From positions 17,933-81,932 of the forward strand of contig NZ_FQZB01000019.1 of assembly GCF_900141845.1 (NCBI RefSeq): a stretch of 64,000 bases of DNA. Direction: 5' to 3'. Each line of letters begins with the position of its first letter. The stretch's first letter is position 1. This DNA is from Clostridium cavendishii DSM 21758. GTDB lineage: Bacteria > Bacillota > Clostridia > Clostridiales > Clostridiaceae. Shown in pieces: positions 47,744 through 57,541 of the stretch. The translations under genes and the position numbers were made by a program. The notes below the pieces were generated by a model that worked only from the letters and a program-made list of their open reading frames with translations, ran no database searches and had not been told where the DNA came from.

Positions 47744-48046
47744 TCACTCTAAAATATATTCTTCTAACATAGTATCTGCTAAAAAATTTATCTCTTCATG
47801 CATCCTATTTAATTCATTAAGCTCTCCACTTTTATACTCTATTACCTCTGCTGAAAGTTCATTAATTATCTTAAAAAATCTATCAAATTCTTCATTTGAA
47901 AATAATGTTAATTTATCATTTATAGGCTTTGGTAAATAGATATCATCTTCATATCCATCACCATAAATATTTTTTGCCTCCATATATTCGATTGTTGCCA
48001 TAACAATAGTAGTTATTTCTTTTTTAGCAAATATTTTTTTATTCAT
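47744..48046 (-). CDS. Small protein of unknown function
   Basis: 100 aa, acidic, helical, no signal peptide or membrane segment. AAGGAGA lies upstream of the ATG. It stands immediately before the cobalamin promoter on the same strand. I do not recognise the family and assign no role. Confidence 0.6.
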   Translation of the reverse strand: MNKKIFAKKEITTIVMATIEYMEAKNIYGDGYEDDIYLPKPINDKLTLFSNEEFDRFFKIINELSAEVIEYKSGELNELNRMHEEINFLADTMLEEYILE

Positions 48047-48118
48047 CTGTTTCTCCTTAAAATAAGAATTCTTTACAGCAATATACGAAATTTTTTCATT
48101 ACATCCTTCTAACTAATT

Positions 48119-49564
48119 CTAGTATCCTATGTTTTTGAGTTCTGATACAATCTCTACATATTTTTCGATTACGTCAAAGCCCTTATAGTCATCTCTTCTT
48201 AAATCTATAATATCTCCATGAGAAATTCCTCGATTATGGTTATTTTTAAGAACACCTTTAAATTCTCCCCATTTAGCCGAATTAATAGATACTAGTCCAT
48301 CATTATCACCCTCAGTTAATTTTACTAGAATATATGGAATTGTTACTACATAATCACTAAACATATTATTTACTACTGTTGCATAGCTTTGATAATATAC
48401 ACCCTCTACATCTACTACTTCTTCATTAAACTTTTTACTATGATAAGTAGAAAATTCTCTACTTGCAGTATAAAAGTCTGGGTTTTCATCTCCTAAAAGT
48501 CTATAATACTTATTAAATATTTTTGCAATAGTCATATAAATTTTATCTGGTAATTTACAGGCAATATCAACAAATTTGCAACCTCTATGTGGCGAAGATA
48601 TCATAGTTACTGAGGCTACATACTCTCCCATATCTAATTTACTAACCATATAACGTGCATCCAAACCACCCTTTGAATGAGCAATAATATTTACCTTTTT
48701 AGCTCCTGTCTCTTTAAGAATATCAAGAACCCTAGCTTTAAGATAATTAGCATTATACTCAACAGTTCCCCAACCTTCTTGATTTCCGTAATAAACAGTT
48801 GCTCCATTCTTAATTAACTCTTTAGGTATTCTCCCCCAATAATTAATATATTTTAAATCTCTAAATCCAACACCATGAACTAAAACTAGAGGATATCTTG
48901 TTTTGCATACTTCTGATTCAACACGCGCTTCATTCCTAATTAATTTACAGCTCTCATGGGCATATTCAACTTTTGCAATACTACACGCATAAAGTATTAC
49001 AAAAATATTTATTATTGGAATAAAAGACATAACTGCCACTATATATCTTCTTACTATTTTAAGACGCTTTGAAGTACATAGAATTCTTATCATTCCATTT
49101 ATAAGTAAAACACTGCTAGTGAATATAATAATAATAATATCTGTTATTATTATATTCCTAGGAATACTTATAGTTTGTACAATATTATTGTAGATTATAT
49201 ATAGTAACACCTGAATAAATGCTACATACAACCCATACAAAGCAATATATCTTCCACCTAACATTATTCTCAATCTAATATTAACAATTTGTTTTTTTGT
49301 ATATGGAATTATATTTACTTTCAATAAAATATATAAAATAAAAAAAATTATTGTTACAAAAATAATATACCTGAAACTAACTTCATTTTGTCCAAACTTA
49401 GTATATTTGCTCAAAAAGTAATAACCCAAAATAACATGAGGTGCAAAAATAAAATATATACTCATAAAAACTTTATTTAATAAATTTATTCTTTTGATAG
49501 CATCCAAAAATGTGATACTAATTATTAATATCACTAATAAACTAGTCATTATAAATGTAAACAT
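48119..49564 (-). CDS. Membrane-anchored lipase-like alpha/beta hydrolase
   Basis: 481 aa. About six membrane helices in residues 1-195, then an alpha/beta hydrolase domain about 222-475. YPLVLVHGVGFRD is the oxyanion strand, AHSKGG the nucleophile elbow with Ser297, and NRGISHGDII offers the late His. The domain is like bacterial triacylglycerol lipases. A six-helix N terminus on such a domain is not common. The substrate and the side of the membrane on which it acts are not certain. Confidence 0.78.
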   Translation of the reverse strand: MFTFIMTSLLVILIISITFLDAIKRINLLNKVFMSIYFIFAPHVILGYYFLSKYTKFGQNEVSFRYIIFVTIIFFILYILLKVNIIPYTKKQIVNIRLRIMLGGRYIALYGLYVAFIQVLLYIIYNNIVQTISIPRNIIITDIIIIIFTSSVLLINGMIRILCTSKRLKIVRRYIVAVMSFIPIINIFVILYACSIAKVEYAHESCKLIRNEARVESEVCKTRYPLVLVHGVGFRDLKYINYWGRIPKELIKNGATVYYGNQEGWGTVEYNANYLKARVLDILKETGAKKVNIIAHSKGGLDARYMVSKLDMGEYVASVTMISSPHRGCKFVDIACKLPDKIYMTIAKIFNKYYRLLGDENPDFYTASREFSTYHSKKFNEEVVDVEGVYYQSYATVVNNMFSDYVVTIPYILVKLTEGDNDGLVSINSAKWGEFKGVLKNNHNRGISHGDIIDLRRDDYKGFDVIEKYVEIVSELKNIGY

Positions 49565-49661
49565 ATATCAGTTCTCTCCTAATTAATCAGATATAAATAT
49601 TATAAATCAATTATAATCCAACATTAATAATTTTTATACTTTTTTAAAATTTTTATATACA

Positions 49662-49694
49662 TAAAAAATGTAGCTATAAATTATATAACTACAT
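49662..49694 (-). terminator. Terminator of the ATP-grasp gene
   Basis: 12-bp stem ATGTAGCTATAA / TATAACTACAT (imperfect) followed on the minus strand by T5. Confidence 0.75.
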
Positions 49695-49736
49695 ATCTTT
49701 TAATTCTATATCATCTTTTTAGAATTCTTATTATTT

Positions 49737-50465
49737 TTAAAAATCACATTCATCAACTGTATTGGTTAATTCAGACCATCTAGCTGATAGCAATTTTGCA
49801 TAATCTAAATTAACTAATCCATAACACCCTAATGAATATCCATCATTAACTTCAATTAATAATGTTTCACCTTTATCTGTTACTCCAAAATCTATGGCAT
49901 ACCCATTTGGTGCAGACGTAAATTGTGTTACAGCATTTTCAATTACCTTATGGTCAAAATGCATTCTAAAATCACCTTTATATCTACGAATATCTAAAAT
50001 CTTTCCATAGCGCACAAAACATCTCCATTCTGCAACAAAATTTACAACCTCTGAACACAATATATCCGTATCTTCTCCCCATGTACCGCAGCCAATTAAA
50101 TCTTTAGCACTCTTAATAACAACTCCAGTAAATCTTTTCCCCTCTACAGGTTTTATAAATATATTCCACTTATCTGGATTGTTTTCTATCAAACTCAATT
50201 TCGACCTCCAAATCCGTCTTCCTAAAAAAGATTTAATTTCCTCAGGATAACTTATTTCTGGTACTATAACTCCATGTTTATAAAGAGTTTTTCTAACATC
50301 AGCAATATAACTAACAACTATATCTTCTGGATTATTATCATATACTTCGTCTATATTTTTAAAAAAAATTACTTCAAACCCCATTTGCTTAAAACCACAA
50401 AATGCAGCATAAATATTTTGATTAGCAATCTCATCATCAAAATTTTTCCTTATATATACTCTCAT
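49737..50465 (-). CDS. ATP-grasp domain protein (DUF4343 type)
   Basis: 242 aa from the ATG at 50465, five bases after GGGAG; the frame is open to a GTG at 50477. A Rossmann-like N-terminal part (about 1-95) is followed by an ATP-grasp fold: NIFIKPVEGKRFTGVVI holds the ATP-binding Lys, EVVNFVAEWRCFVR the hinge, and YAIDFGVTDKGETLLIEVNDGYSLG the Mg-binding Glu/Asn. The family is common in phages and bacteria as an amide-ligase-like enzyme of unknown product. No peptide precursor was seen next to it. Confidence 0.8.
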   Translation of the reverse strand: MRVYIRKNFDDEIANQNIYAAFCGFKQMGFEVIFFKNIDEVYDNNPEDIVVSYIADVRKTLYKHGVIVPEISYPEEIKSFLGRRIWRSKLSLIENNPDKWNIFIKPVEGKRFTGVVIKSAKDLIGCGTWGEDTDILCSEVVNFVAEWRCFVRYGKILDIRRYKGDFRMHFDHKVIENAVTQFTSAPNGYAIDFGVTDKGETLLIEVNDGYSLGCYGLVNLDYAKLLSARWSELTNTVDECDF

Positions 50466-50641
50466 CTCTTCTCCCACTCTACACTGTATTTTTTAAATTA
50501 ATATATCTTTTTTAATTATATCAGATAAAACCCTTTAATTTTAAAAATTAGTTAAAAACTACTATAAATTATAAGCTAGTATATAGTATATAGTTTATAG
50601 CTATTTTGCACCTAAATATAATCTCTAAATTACACCTTCTA

Positions 50642-51460
50642 TCATTTTAAAAATATATCTCCTCTTGAATAAAACTCTGGATATCCTAAGCTTCTTTCTG
50701 TAATTAATCCCCCATGATAATCAGAACCACCAGTTATAATAAGATTATTCTGAATACAATACTCCTTTAATTTGTTTATAACATCCTTATTATGATGAGG
50801 ATGTAAACACTCTATCCCTTTAACTCCCCAATTTTTAAAGTTTTCTAATGTTTCTTCAAGAGTAAATTTAGATTTACCATATCTAGGATGTGCAAGTATT
50901 GGAACCCCGCCTGCTTTTATTATCATTTCTATTACTTCTTTAGGGTGAGGAAAATCTGGATATTCTAACGCTCTTTCCCTTACAAATATCTTTGTGAAAA
51001 ATTCATTTACGTTAGAACATAATCCTTTTTCCTTTAAAAAATTTAAAGTCTTCCATCCACCATTCATTGGATTATGCTCATATTGTAAATATTCCTCAAA
51101 ATCTAAATCAAAACCATGCTCTATAAGCATTTTTATTGAATCATCATCTTTCTTTTCTAATAGATGTTCATTATTCTTTATTAAATCAATAAATTCTTTA
51201 TGATTTTCGTCAAAGTTATACGCTAATATATGAAATACTTCTCCATCTAATAAACTAGATATCTCAACTCCTGGTATGAATATCTTACCATGTTCTTTAG
51301 CAAGTTTTCTTGTTTCTTCAATACTGCCTATAGTATCATGATCTGTAACTGCAAATATATCTATATTATTCTCTATTATTTGCTTTATTAACTCCTTAGG
51401 TGTTAATGTACCATCTGATGCTCTAGTATGCATATGCAAATCTGCTCTTAATTCTTTCAA
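50642..51460 (-). CDS. PHP-domain metal phosphoesterase
   Basis: 272 aa, TTG start after AAGGAG. Metal ligands in DLHMHTRASDGT, AVTDHDT, GVEISS, PILAHPRYG and GSDYHGG, complete for a PHP enzyme. The stand-alone 270-290-aa form includes RNase AM/YciV-type nucleotidases that act on 3',5'-bisphosphates or RNA 5' ends. Likely cytosolic. Lies 34 bp after the methyltransferase gene. Confidence 0.85.
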   Translation of the reverse strand: MKELRADLHMHTRASDGTLTPKELIKQIIENNIDIFAVTDHDTIGSIEETRKLAKEHGKIFIPGVEISSLLDGEVFHILAYNFDENHKEFIDLIKNNEHLLEKKDDDSIKMLIEHGFDLDFEEYLQYEHNPMNGGWKTLNFLKEKGLCSNVNEFFTKIFVRERALEYPDFPHPKEVIEMIIKAGGVPILAHPRYGKSKFTLEETLENFKNWGVKGIECLHPHHNKDVINKLKEYCIQNNLIITGGSDYHGGLITERSLGYPEFYSRGDIFLK

Positions 51461-51494
51461 TATAACTTCACTCTCCTTGTCCTATGTTATATAA

Positions 51495-51956
51495 TTATTT
51501 TATTTTCTCTATTTCAAGTAACTTTTTTTTAAGTTCTAGACCCCCAGCATAACCTGTAAGGGAACCATTCTTACCTATTACTCTATGACAAGGAATAAAT
51601 ATAGGAATTGGATTACGATTGTTAGCAAGCCCTACAGCTCTTGAGGCATTATGATTTCCTATTTCTGTAGCTATTTCTTTATAATTTCTTGTTTCACCAT
51701 AAGGTATTTTGCAAAGACTTGACCACACTTTTTTCATAAATATTGTTCCATCTGGTTCTAGTGGCAATTCGAACTCTTTAACCGTTCCCTCAATATAACC
51801 ATTTAATTGCCTTGCAGCCTCCTTTAATATAGGAGTTTCATTTACTTCAATATCTTTAGGTATTTTATCATTAGAAAAATATAAATTAGTAACTTTTCCA
51901 TTCTTCTCAACTATACCAATTTTACCAATTTTTAATTTATAAAAAAATATGTACAC
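51495..51956 (-). CDS. ogt: Methylated-DNA-[protein]-cysteine S-methyltransferase
   Basis: 153 aa, GTG start with AGAGGTG upstream. The suicide acceptor Cys123 lies in IPCHRVIG; the ASRAVGLANNRNP stretch holds the helix-turn-helix 'arginine finger'. It repairs O6-alkylguanine by taking the alkyl group. No AraC (Ada) domain, so this is the constitutive Ogt form. Confidence 0.94.
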   Translation of the reverse strand: MYIFFYKLKIGKIGIVEKNGKVTNLYFSNDKIPKDIEVNETPILKEAARQLNGYIEGTVKEFELPLEPDGTIFMKKVWSSLCKIPYGETRNYKEIATEIGNHNASRAVGLANNRNPIPIFIPCHRVIGKNGSLTGYAGGLELKKKLLEIEKIK

Positions 51957-52097
51957 GTTATATCACCTCTTTTTCTATATTTATAATTAAATTTCAAACT
52001 ATTTTATTCATAATTTTTTCACTCTAAATTCACCATATATCTTTATATTAACCTAATTTAAACAATAAATGAATATTAGTTTTAAAAATATTATAGC

Positions 52098-52136
52098 AAA
52101 AAAACAGACTCAAGTTTATGCTTGCTGTCTGCTTTT
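52098..52136 (-). terminator. Terminator of the subtilase gene
   Basis: Stem CAGACTCAAG / CTTGCTGTCTG with small bulges; T7 on the minus strand. Confidence 0.8.
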
Positions 52137-52184
52137 TAATAAATAATTTTTTAAAATTAATCATATAATATTAATTTTTTTATT

Positions 52185-54353
52185 TTAGAATAGCAAATTA
52201 AAAATAATATATAAAGCTGAAGTTATGCTTGACGAATTTCCTGAACTATCTATTGCAACAGCCTTAAGTAAAGTGCTATTATTTATATTTATTGGTCCTT
52301 TATATAAATTACTGTTTATTGTAGGAGTACTTCCATCTAAAGTATAATAAATTGATACTCCTGATGTATTATTACTTAAAGTTATAGTTTGTGCCTTATT
52401 ATATATACCAGTACCCTTACTTAATATTGGAGCTGATAATGGTTTAATTATATTGTATGCTGTAGTTAAAACTTGTGAAGTGTTTCCGTAGTAATCTACT
52501 GCTATAACTTTTAATGTACATGATGATGTTATATTTATATATCCAATATACGGTAAACTTTTTGTTGTTGGAGTACTTCCATCTAAAGTATAATAAGCCA
52601 TTAATGGTTTTGAATAATTATCATAAAGTTTAACAAATAAAGGTGTCTTATAGGTACCAGCTACAATATTTGTAGTTGGTGTCGGAATTATAACAGATGT
52701 AGTAGTTATTTTATAAAGTTCACTAAGTACATCTGAAGATTTTCCATTGCTATCTACTGCAATAGCTTTTAATGTTTTTGTTGAACTTATTGTAATAGGT
52801 TTTGAATATAGATTACTTTTTACTGTAGGTATAGTTCCATCAAGTGTATAATATATAGAAACTCCTGATGTTCTATCGCTTAAGCTGACAATTTGATTTG
52901 TACTATATGTTCCACCTGGAACACTAGCAATTGGTTTTAAAGGTATAGTACTATTTATTATATATGTGTTGCTTAAAACACCTGAAGTATTTCCATTTGC
53001 ATCTATCGCAACAGCCTTAAGTGTTTTCGTTGAATTTATTATAATAGGAGTTGTATATAAATTGCTTTTTACTGTAGGGGTTGTCCCATCAAGTGTATAA
53101 TATATAGAAACTCCTGATGTTGAATCACTTAAAGTTATAGTTTGGGCTGAAGTATAGATTCCAGCAGCTACATTTACATTTGGTACATTAGGTAAACTAA
53201 CTGTTGTTCCATTATTAGGTGCTTGTATTAAACCATATCCATAAAATGAATCTCTTCCTTGCACACCTAAATCTACTATGTTACTATCTAATAATTGTCT
53301 TAACTGAACATTCGTATAGTTTGGATACTTTTGTTTTAATAAAGCCAAATCTCCAGATACAAAAGGTGTTGCCATAGATGTACCACTCATTTGCACATAA
53401 CCACCATTTAAATAAGTGCTTGCTACATTAACACCTGGTGCACTTACTTCCACTTTACTTCCTGTAGAAGAAAAACTAGCTCTTGTATTGCTTGAATCTA
53501 CTGCCCCAACTGCAATAACAGAAGAATAGTTTGCTGGATAATTGACATTAGTTCCAGTACCACTCGAATTTCCATCGTTACCTGCTGCAGCCACAACTAA
53601 TATTCCTTTGCTATAAGCTGTATCCACAGCATTTTGCAATGACACATCAGATTCACTTGAACCAAGACTCATAGATACTATATCCATCTTGTTTTGAATT
53701 GCCCAATCTATACCTGCTATTATATCAGAAGTATAACCACTACCTGATGAATCAAGAGCTTTTACAGCATATATAGATGAATCTGGAGCTACACCTTTAA
53801 CTCCACCATTTACACCTTTGCCTCCAATAATACCAGCAACATGTGTACCATGTCCATTATCATCAGCATATGAAGTTGCCGCCCCGCTTATTACATTTAC
53901 TCCTCCTGCTATTGATAAATCAGAATGTGATGCTACTCCAGTATCTATAACTCCTATTTTTACACCTTTCCCTGTCAATCCTGATTCCCATGAAGCTGGA
54001 GCCTTTATATCACTAACTCCCCAATTACTTACCGTAGTTGCTGCCACTTTTACTACATGATCTTTTTCAACATAGGCTATATTAGGATCCTTTTGTAATT
54101 TTACAACATCTTGGGGTTTTACATCCGCTACTGCTGTGTTAACATTCTTAAACTGCTTTTTCAATTTTCCATTATAATTTGAAACAACCTGATTAGCATT
54201 TGCATTGCTATTTTTAAATTTAACTATATATCTTTGAGAGTTATTGTTATTATTAGTTTTCTGTACAGTAGTACTTGCAAAGGTTGTCCAACTTACTGAA
54301 GAAGTTATAAGCATAGTAATCATAAGAATACTACTAATCCTTTTTAATTTCAT
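52185..54353 (-). CDS. Secreted subtilisin-like serine protease with four chitobiase-type repeats
   Basis: 722 aa. Signal peptide about 1-27. Inhibitor I9 propeptide about 40-103. S8 catalytic domain about 110-378 with the full triad Asp137 (GVIDTG), His168 (GHGTHVAG) and Ser326 (GTSMATP), plus oxyanion Asn259. Then four chitobiase/beta-hexosaminidase C-terminal-type repeats of about 83 aa, each with YYTLDG (418, 501, 587, 669). No LPXTG or S-layer anchor, so it should be released or held by the repeats. Monocistronic. Confidence 0.93.
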   Translation of the reverse strand: MKLKRISSILMITMLITSSVSWTTFASTTVQKTNNNNNSQRYIVKFKNSNANANQVVSNYNGKLKKQFKNVNTAVADVKPQDVVKLQKDPNIAYVEKDHVVKVAATTVSNWGVSDIKAPASWESGLTGKGVKIGVIDTGVASHSDLSIAGGVNVISGAATSYADDNGHGTHVAGIIGGKGVNGGVKGVAPDSSIYAVKALDSSGSGYTSDIIAGIDWAIQNKMDIVSMSLGSSESDVSLQNAVDTAYSKGILVVAAAGNDGNSSGTGTNVNYPANYSSVIAVGAVDSSNTRASFSSTGSKVEVSAPGVNVASTYLNGGYVQMSGTSMATPFVSGDLALLKQKYPNYTNVQLRQLLDSNIVDLGVQGRDSFYGYGLIQAPNNGTTVSLPNVPNVNVAAGIYTSAQTITLSDSTSGVSIYYTLDGTTPTVKSNLYTTPIIINSTKTLKAVAIDANGNTSGVLSNTYIINSTIPLKPIASVPGGTYSTNQIVSLSDRTSGVSIYYTLDGTIPTVKSNLYSKPITISSTKTLKAIAVDSNGKSSDVLSELYKITTTSVIIPTPTTNIVAGTYKTPLFVKLYDNYSKPLMAYYTLDGSTPTTKSLPYIGYINITSSCTLKVIAVDYYGNTSQVLTTAYNIIKPLSAPILSKGTGIYNKAQTITLSNNTSGVSIYYTLDGSTPTINSNLYKGPININNSTLLKAVAIDSSGNSSSITSALYIIFNLLF
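52200..53162 (-). repeat. Four coding repeats of about 250 bp
   Basis: DNA behind the four YYTLDG repeats at the C terminus of the subtilase. Repeats 1, 2 and 4 share SGVSIYYTLDG; repeat 3 is more divergent (KPLMAYYTLDG). Confidence 0.8.
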
Positions 54354-54991
54354 TTAATCTCACCTTCTGTCAATTATAATATTTTATCATTTGTATTTTG
54401 GTATTTTTAACATAATATATATATCATCTTATAACTACTACCATCCCCTTTGGATCAAATTACTAAATTTTCTTACAATTTAATTATATCCTAACATAAA
54501 TTATTTTTCTACATTTTTATTGCTAAAATACATCTTTTTCTAGTCATATATATTATTAAATTAAACTTTTTATTAAAATTATTTTTATTTCTTTAAACAC
54601 CTTCAATTCCTTCTAGCATTTCTTCTGCATATTCAACTATAATAATACACCCTTAAAAAATCCTTACTTTTAAAGTACTCTATTCTCCCTTTAATTTTTA
54701 TATTTTACTAATATATCGATTATGTTTTTGTAAAACTTTATTATAATTTATATACTATTAAACATAATTTTTTTTAAAAAATTCATTCTTAATAAGCTTT
54801 AAAAAATTGTATTAAAATAACGTATCTAATAAAGTTATTAGTTAGTTAAATAAAAAATCACAAACTATATTACGAGCTTAATTACAATATATATATCTAT
54901 TAGCAAACATTAGCTCCTTTTAATATATAAAGGAAAAGAACTATAACAAAATTTAGTTTTGATATAGCTCTTTGCATTTGAAGATTAAATA
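54354..54991. other. Non-coding or decayed region
   Basis: 638 bp, AT-rich, no intact ORF with a ribosome site. A minus-strand stretch at about 54597-54650 reads CIIIVEYAEEMLEGIEGV before a stop, like the tail of a lost gene. A terminator lies at 54935-54973. Confidence 0.45.
54935..54973 (-). terminator. Terminator after the gene remnants
   Basis: 17-base arms AAAGAACTATAACAAAA / TTTTGATATAGCTCTTT with two mismatches and a five-base loop; T4 tail on the minus strand. It follows the remnant ORF at 54992. Confidence 0.65.
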
Positions 54992-55180
54992 TTATTTATA
55001 CCTAACCATAGTATCAACATCTAAATCTCCTCCAGATATTTGATGCCAATAAGCAACATCGGCTGCCATTAACCTTAAAACTTTACCAAAACAAATATTT
55101 TCAACTATTTCTTCTGTGCCAAGAGAATAATTCAAAGATATCCATTTATCTCTTACTTTATTCCATGCATTATCAGTATC
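54992..55180 (-). pseudogene. C-terminal fragment of an unrecognised gene
   Basis: A 62-codon stretch without a start codon, bounded upstream by an in-frame TAG. It reads as real protein (WNKVRDKWISLNYSLG..., ADVAYWHQISGGDLDVDTM) and is closed by a terminator. I do not recognise it. It is probably what is left of a longer gene that has lost its 5' part. Confidence 0.5.
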
Positions 55181-55302
55181 CTAGTTCTATAAATTTTTGA
55201 ATGTAAGGTTATTCTTTAAATATATAAATAAAAAAGCTCCTCAAAATGGCTTATTACCAAATCATGAAGCTTTTAATATCATATGTTCATACTCTTATTT
55301 CT

Positions 55303-55775
55303 CTAGAATTCTTTATATATAGTCTCCTCACCTTCTAAAATATCTATATTTATCACTCCTATAGGAACATAACTTTCTCTTGTTTTATTTATTAAAAAGT
55401 AATTCTTTATAAGAAACTTCTAAAGAAACAAACTTTATCTTTGCATTATCTGCCATACACAAGCAAATTAGTTTTTGCCTATTTTCTTTTCTTAAGTTAG
55501 CAACATTCCAAATAAAGCTCTCTTTATTCCTTAAAAGTTCCTTTGCCATCTCAAATGCAACTTTTCCTACCTTCCAAAAATTTTTATTAGGTATTACTTC
55601 AAGTTCCTACCTTATATCATCTAGTAATATTACTTTTAAATTTTTTATTTTCTCCCTTATATAGGTATCCTTTGCATTAATAGTAAACTAATAATGATTA
55701 TAACTTCAAATCGTCTATTATTAAAAACCTTAACTCCACGATAAATCTTATTTCCGTCAAATATATAAAGCCTAT
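55303..55775 (-). pseudogene. Decayed P-loop kinase (AAA/Pnkp-like) gene
   Basis: Joined across frames, the minus strand reads LYIFDGNKIYRGVKVFNNRRFEV, then KDTYIREKIKNLKVILLDDIR, then ELEVIPNKNF, FIWNVANLRKENRQKL, KIKFVSLEVSYKELLF and KTRESYVPIGVI. This order matches bacterial P-loop kinases of the polynucleotide-kinase-like AAA type. There is a frameshift at the Walker A loop (whose Gly residues are lost), an in-frame TAG after DDIR, and a second frameshift after KELLF. No start codon remains. Non-functional. Confidence 0.75.
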
Positions 55776-55779
55776 CCTT

Positions 55780-57006
55780 TTACACTAATGTTAATCTAGT
55801 ATAATTTTTTTTGCCTCTTTTAATTATAGCAATTCCATCCTTAAAGTCATCTTTAGTTAATACTTCTTTAACATCACTAACCTTTTTATCATTTAAAGTA
55901 AGACCGTTTTGAGTTATTAATCTTCTAGCCTCTGCTTTGGAAGGAACAATAGCAGTTTCAACTAATACATCTATTATTAAAGCTCCTAATTTGTCTTTAT
56001 TTACTTCAACAGTAGGAACATTACTCATATCAGAACCACCTTCAAATAAGGCTTCCGAAGCAATAACCGCTTTATTTGCTTCTTCTTCACCATGGATAAG
56101 TTTAGTTACTTCAAATGCTAATACTTTCTTAGCCTCATTTATTTGTGAACCTTCCACAGAACATAATTTGTTAATTTTATCTGTTTCTACAAACGTTAAA
56201 AGCTTTAAACATTTTTCAACATCTGCATCCCCAACATTTCTCCAATATTGATAGAATTCAAATGGAGATACCTTTTCAGCATCCAACCATAAAGCGCCAC
56301 CAACAGTTTTTCCCATCTTTTCGCCTTCACTATTAGTTAATAAAGTACATGTCATAGCATAAACATTTTTTTGTCTTTTCCTTCTTATTAAATCAACACC
56401 TGCAATCATGTTTGACCATTGATCATCCCCACCTAATTCCATCTTGCAATCGTAAGTATCATTTAAAACTAAAAAATCATATGCTTGCATTAACATATAG
56501 TTAAACTCTAAGAATGATAACCCTCTTTCTAGTGCAAATCTTTTCTTGAAGCAATCAGCTGCTAACATTTTATTTACTGTAAAGTGTATACCAACTTCTC
56601 TTAGAAAATCAATATAGTTTACACCTCTTAGCCAATCAGCATTATTAACCATTATCGCTTTTTCATCTGAAAAGTCTATAAACTTTTCCATTTGACTCTT
56701 TATCGAATTAACATTTTGTTTAATTTGCTCATCATTTAACATTTGTCTCATATCAGTTTTACCACTTGGGTCACCAATTGTTACTGTTCCTCCACCAAGT
56801 AATACTATTGGTTTATGACCAGCTCTTTGCATATGTGCCATAAACATCAATGCTATAAAATGACCTATGTGTAAACTATCAGCCGTTGGATCAAATCCTA
56901 TATAGAAAGTTATTTTCTCCTTTTCAAGTAATTCTCTTGTCTCAGCTTCATGTGTAAATTGTTTAATATATCCACGTTCTATTAATGTATCTAATACATT
57001 ACTCAT
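55780..57006 (-). CDS. tyrS: Tyrosyl-tRNA synthetase
   Basis: 408 aa. Class I synthetase with HIGH at 46-49, KMGKT (the TyrRS form of KMSKS) at 230-234, the tyrosine pocket LGGDDQWSNM, and a C-terminal S4 RNA-binding domain about 340-405. No T-box was found in the 535 bp upstream, although clostridial tyrS genes often have one. It is divergent from the tyrosine-type decarboxylase genes, as a tyrS accompanies tdc clusters in enterococci; a second tyrS elsewhere in the genome is possible. Confidence 0.95.
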   Translation of the reverse strand: MSNVLDTLIERGYIKQFTHEAETRELLEKEKITFYIGFDPTADSLHIGHFIALMFMAHMQRAGHKPIVLLGGGTVTIGDPSGKTDMRQMLNDEQIKQNVNSIKSQMEKFIDFSDEKAIMVNNADWLRGVNYIDFLREVGIHFTVNKMLAADCFKKRFALERGLSFLEFNYMLMQAYDFLVLNDTYDCKMELGGDDQWSNMIAGVDLIRRKRQKNVYAMTCTLLTNSEGEKMGKTVGGALWLDAEKVSPFEFYQYWRNVGDADVEKCLKLLTFVETDKINKLCSVEGSQINEAKKVLAFEVTKLIHGEEEANKAVIASEALFEGGSDMSNVPTVEVNKDKLGALIIDVLVETAIVPSKAEARRLITQNGLTLNDKKVSDVKEVLTKDDFKDGIAIIKRGKKNYTRLTLV

Positions 57007-57541
57007 TATAAATACCTCCTCAAATTTTGAATAAAATACTAATATTTTAATTATTTGCTCAATATAAAAATTATATGTATACCAAAAAAACTATTATTTA
57101 GTTTTTCCTAAAAAATGTATATTAAGTATTTAACAGCAGTCTAGTATATAATAAAAATTTGATAAAAATTTCGTAAATTAATTTTATTATTAAAATAAAA
57201 TTAATCATCTATAAATAAAAAATAAAGAATATTCAAAAAAGTTAACTTTTTTATATTATTTTAATAATATATTTTTTAAAAATAATTCATTTAAAATTTA
57301 AAACCCATTGACGAAATTTGTAGAAAATTGTAGAATCACATTACAGAAAAAAATTTTTTTCAAATTCATTAAACTTTCAGCTGAATCCTTTACATTTATA
57401 GTTAATTTTTTTAAAAGCCTAAATCACAATGTTTTAATTATTTAATAATTTTAAGATTTCATAGTATTTTTTTAAAATTATTGAATTATTAAATAAATTT
57501 TTTAAATCATTAAAAAATACAATAAACAGGAGGAATTATAC
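57007..57541. other. Long divergent promoter region of tyrS and the decarboxylase operon
   Basis: 535 bp, extremely AT-rich. It contains an inverted repeat at 57178-57206 (ATTAATTTTAT / ATAAAATTAAT), a predicted plus-strand promoter at 57308-57336 with phased direct repeats, and a leader of about 200 nt before the antiporter ATG. No T-box core and no ORF with a ribosome site. Confidence 0.55.
57308..57336 (+). promoter_or_regulatory. Predicted promoter of the antiporter-decarboxylase operon with a 10-bp direct repeat
   Basis: TTGACG (57308-57313), 17 bp, TAGAAT (57331-57336). TTGTAGAA occurs twice, at 57318-57325 and 57328-57335: one helical turn apart and covering the spacer and the -10. 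A repressor or activator could bind there. Confidence 0.55.

Noticed and set aside
53818..54060. 80-codon plus-strand ORF
   Set aside because: It is antisense to the intact subtilase catalytic domain.
57007..57541. T-box for tyrS or the decarboxylase operon
   Set aside because: No GGTGG-ACCGCG core or specifier region was found on either strand.
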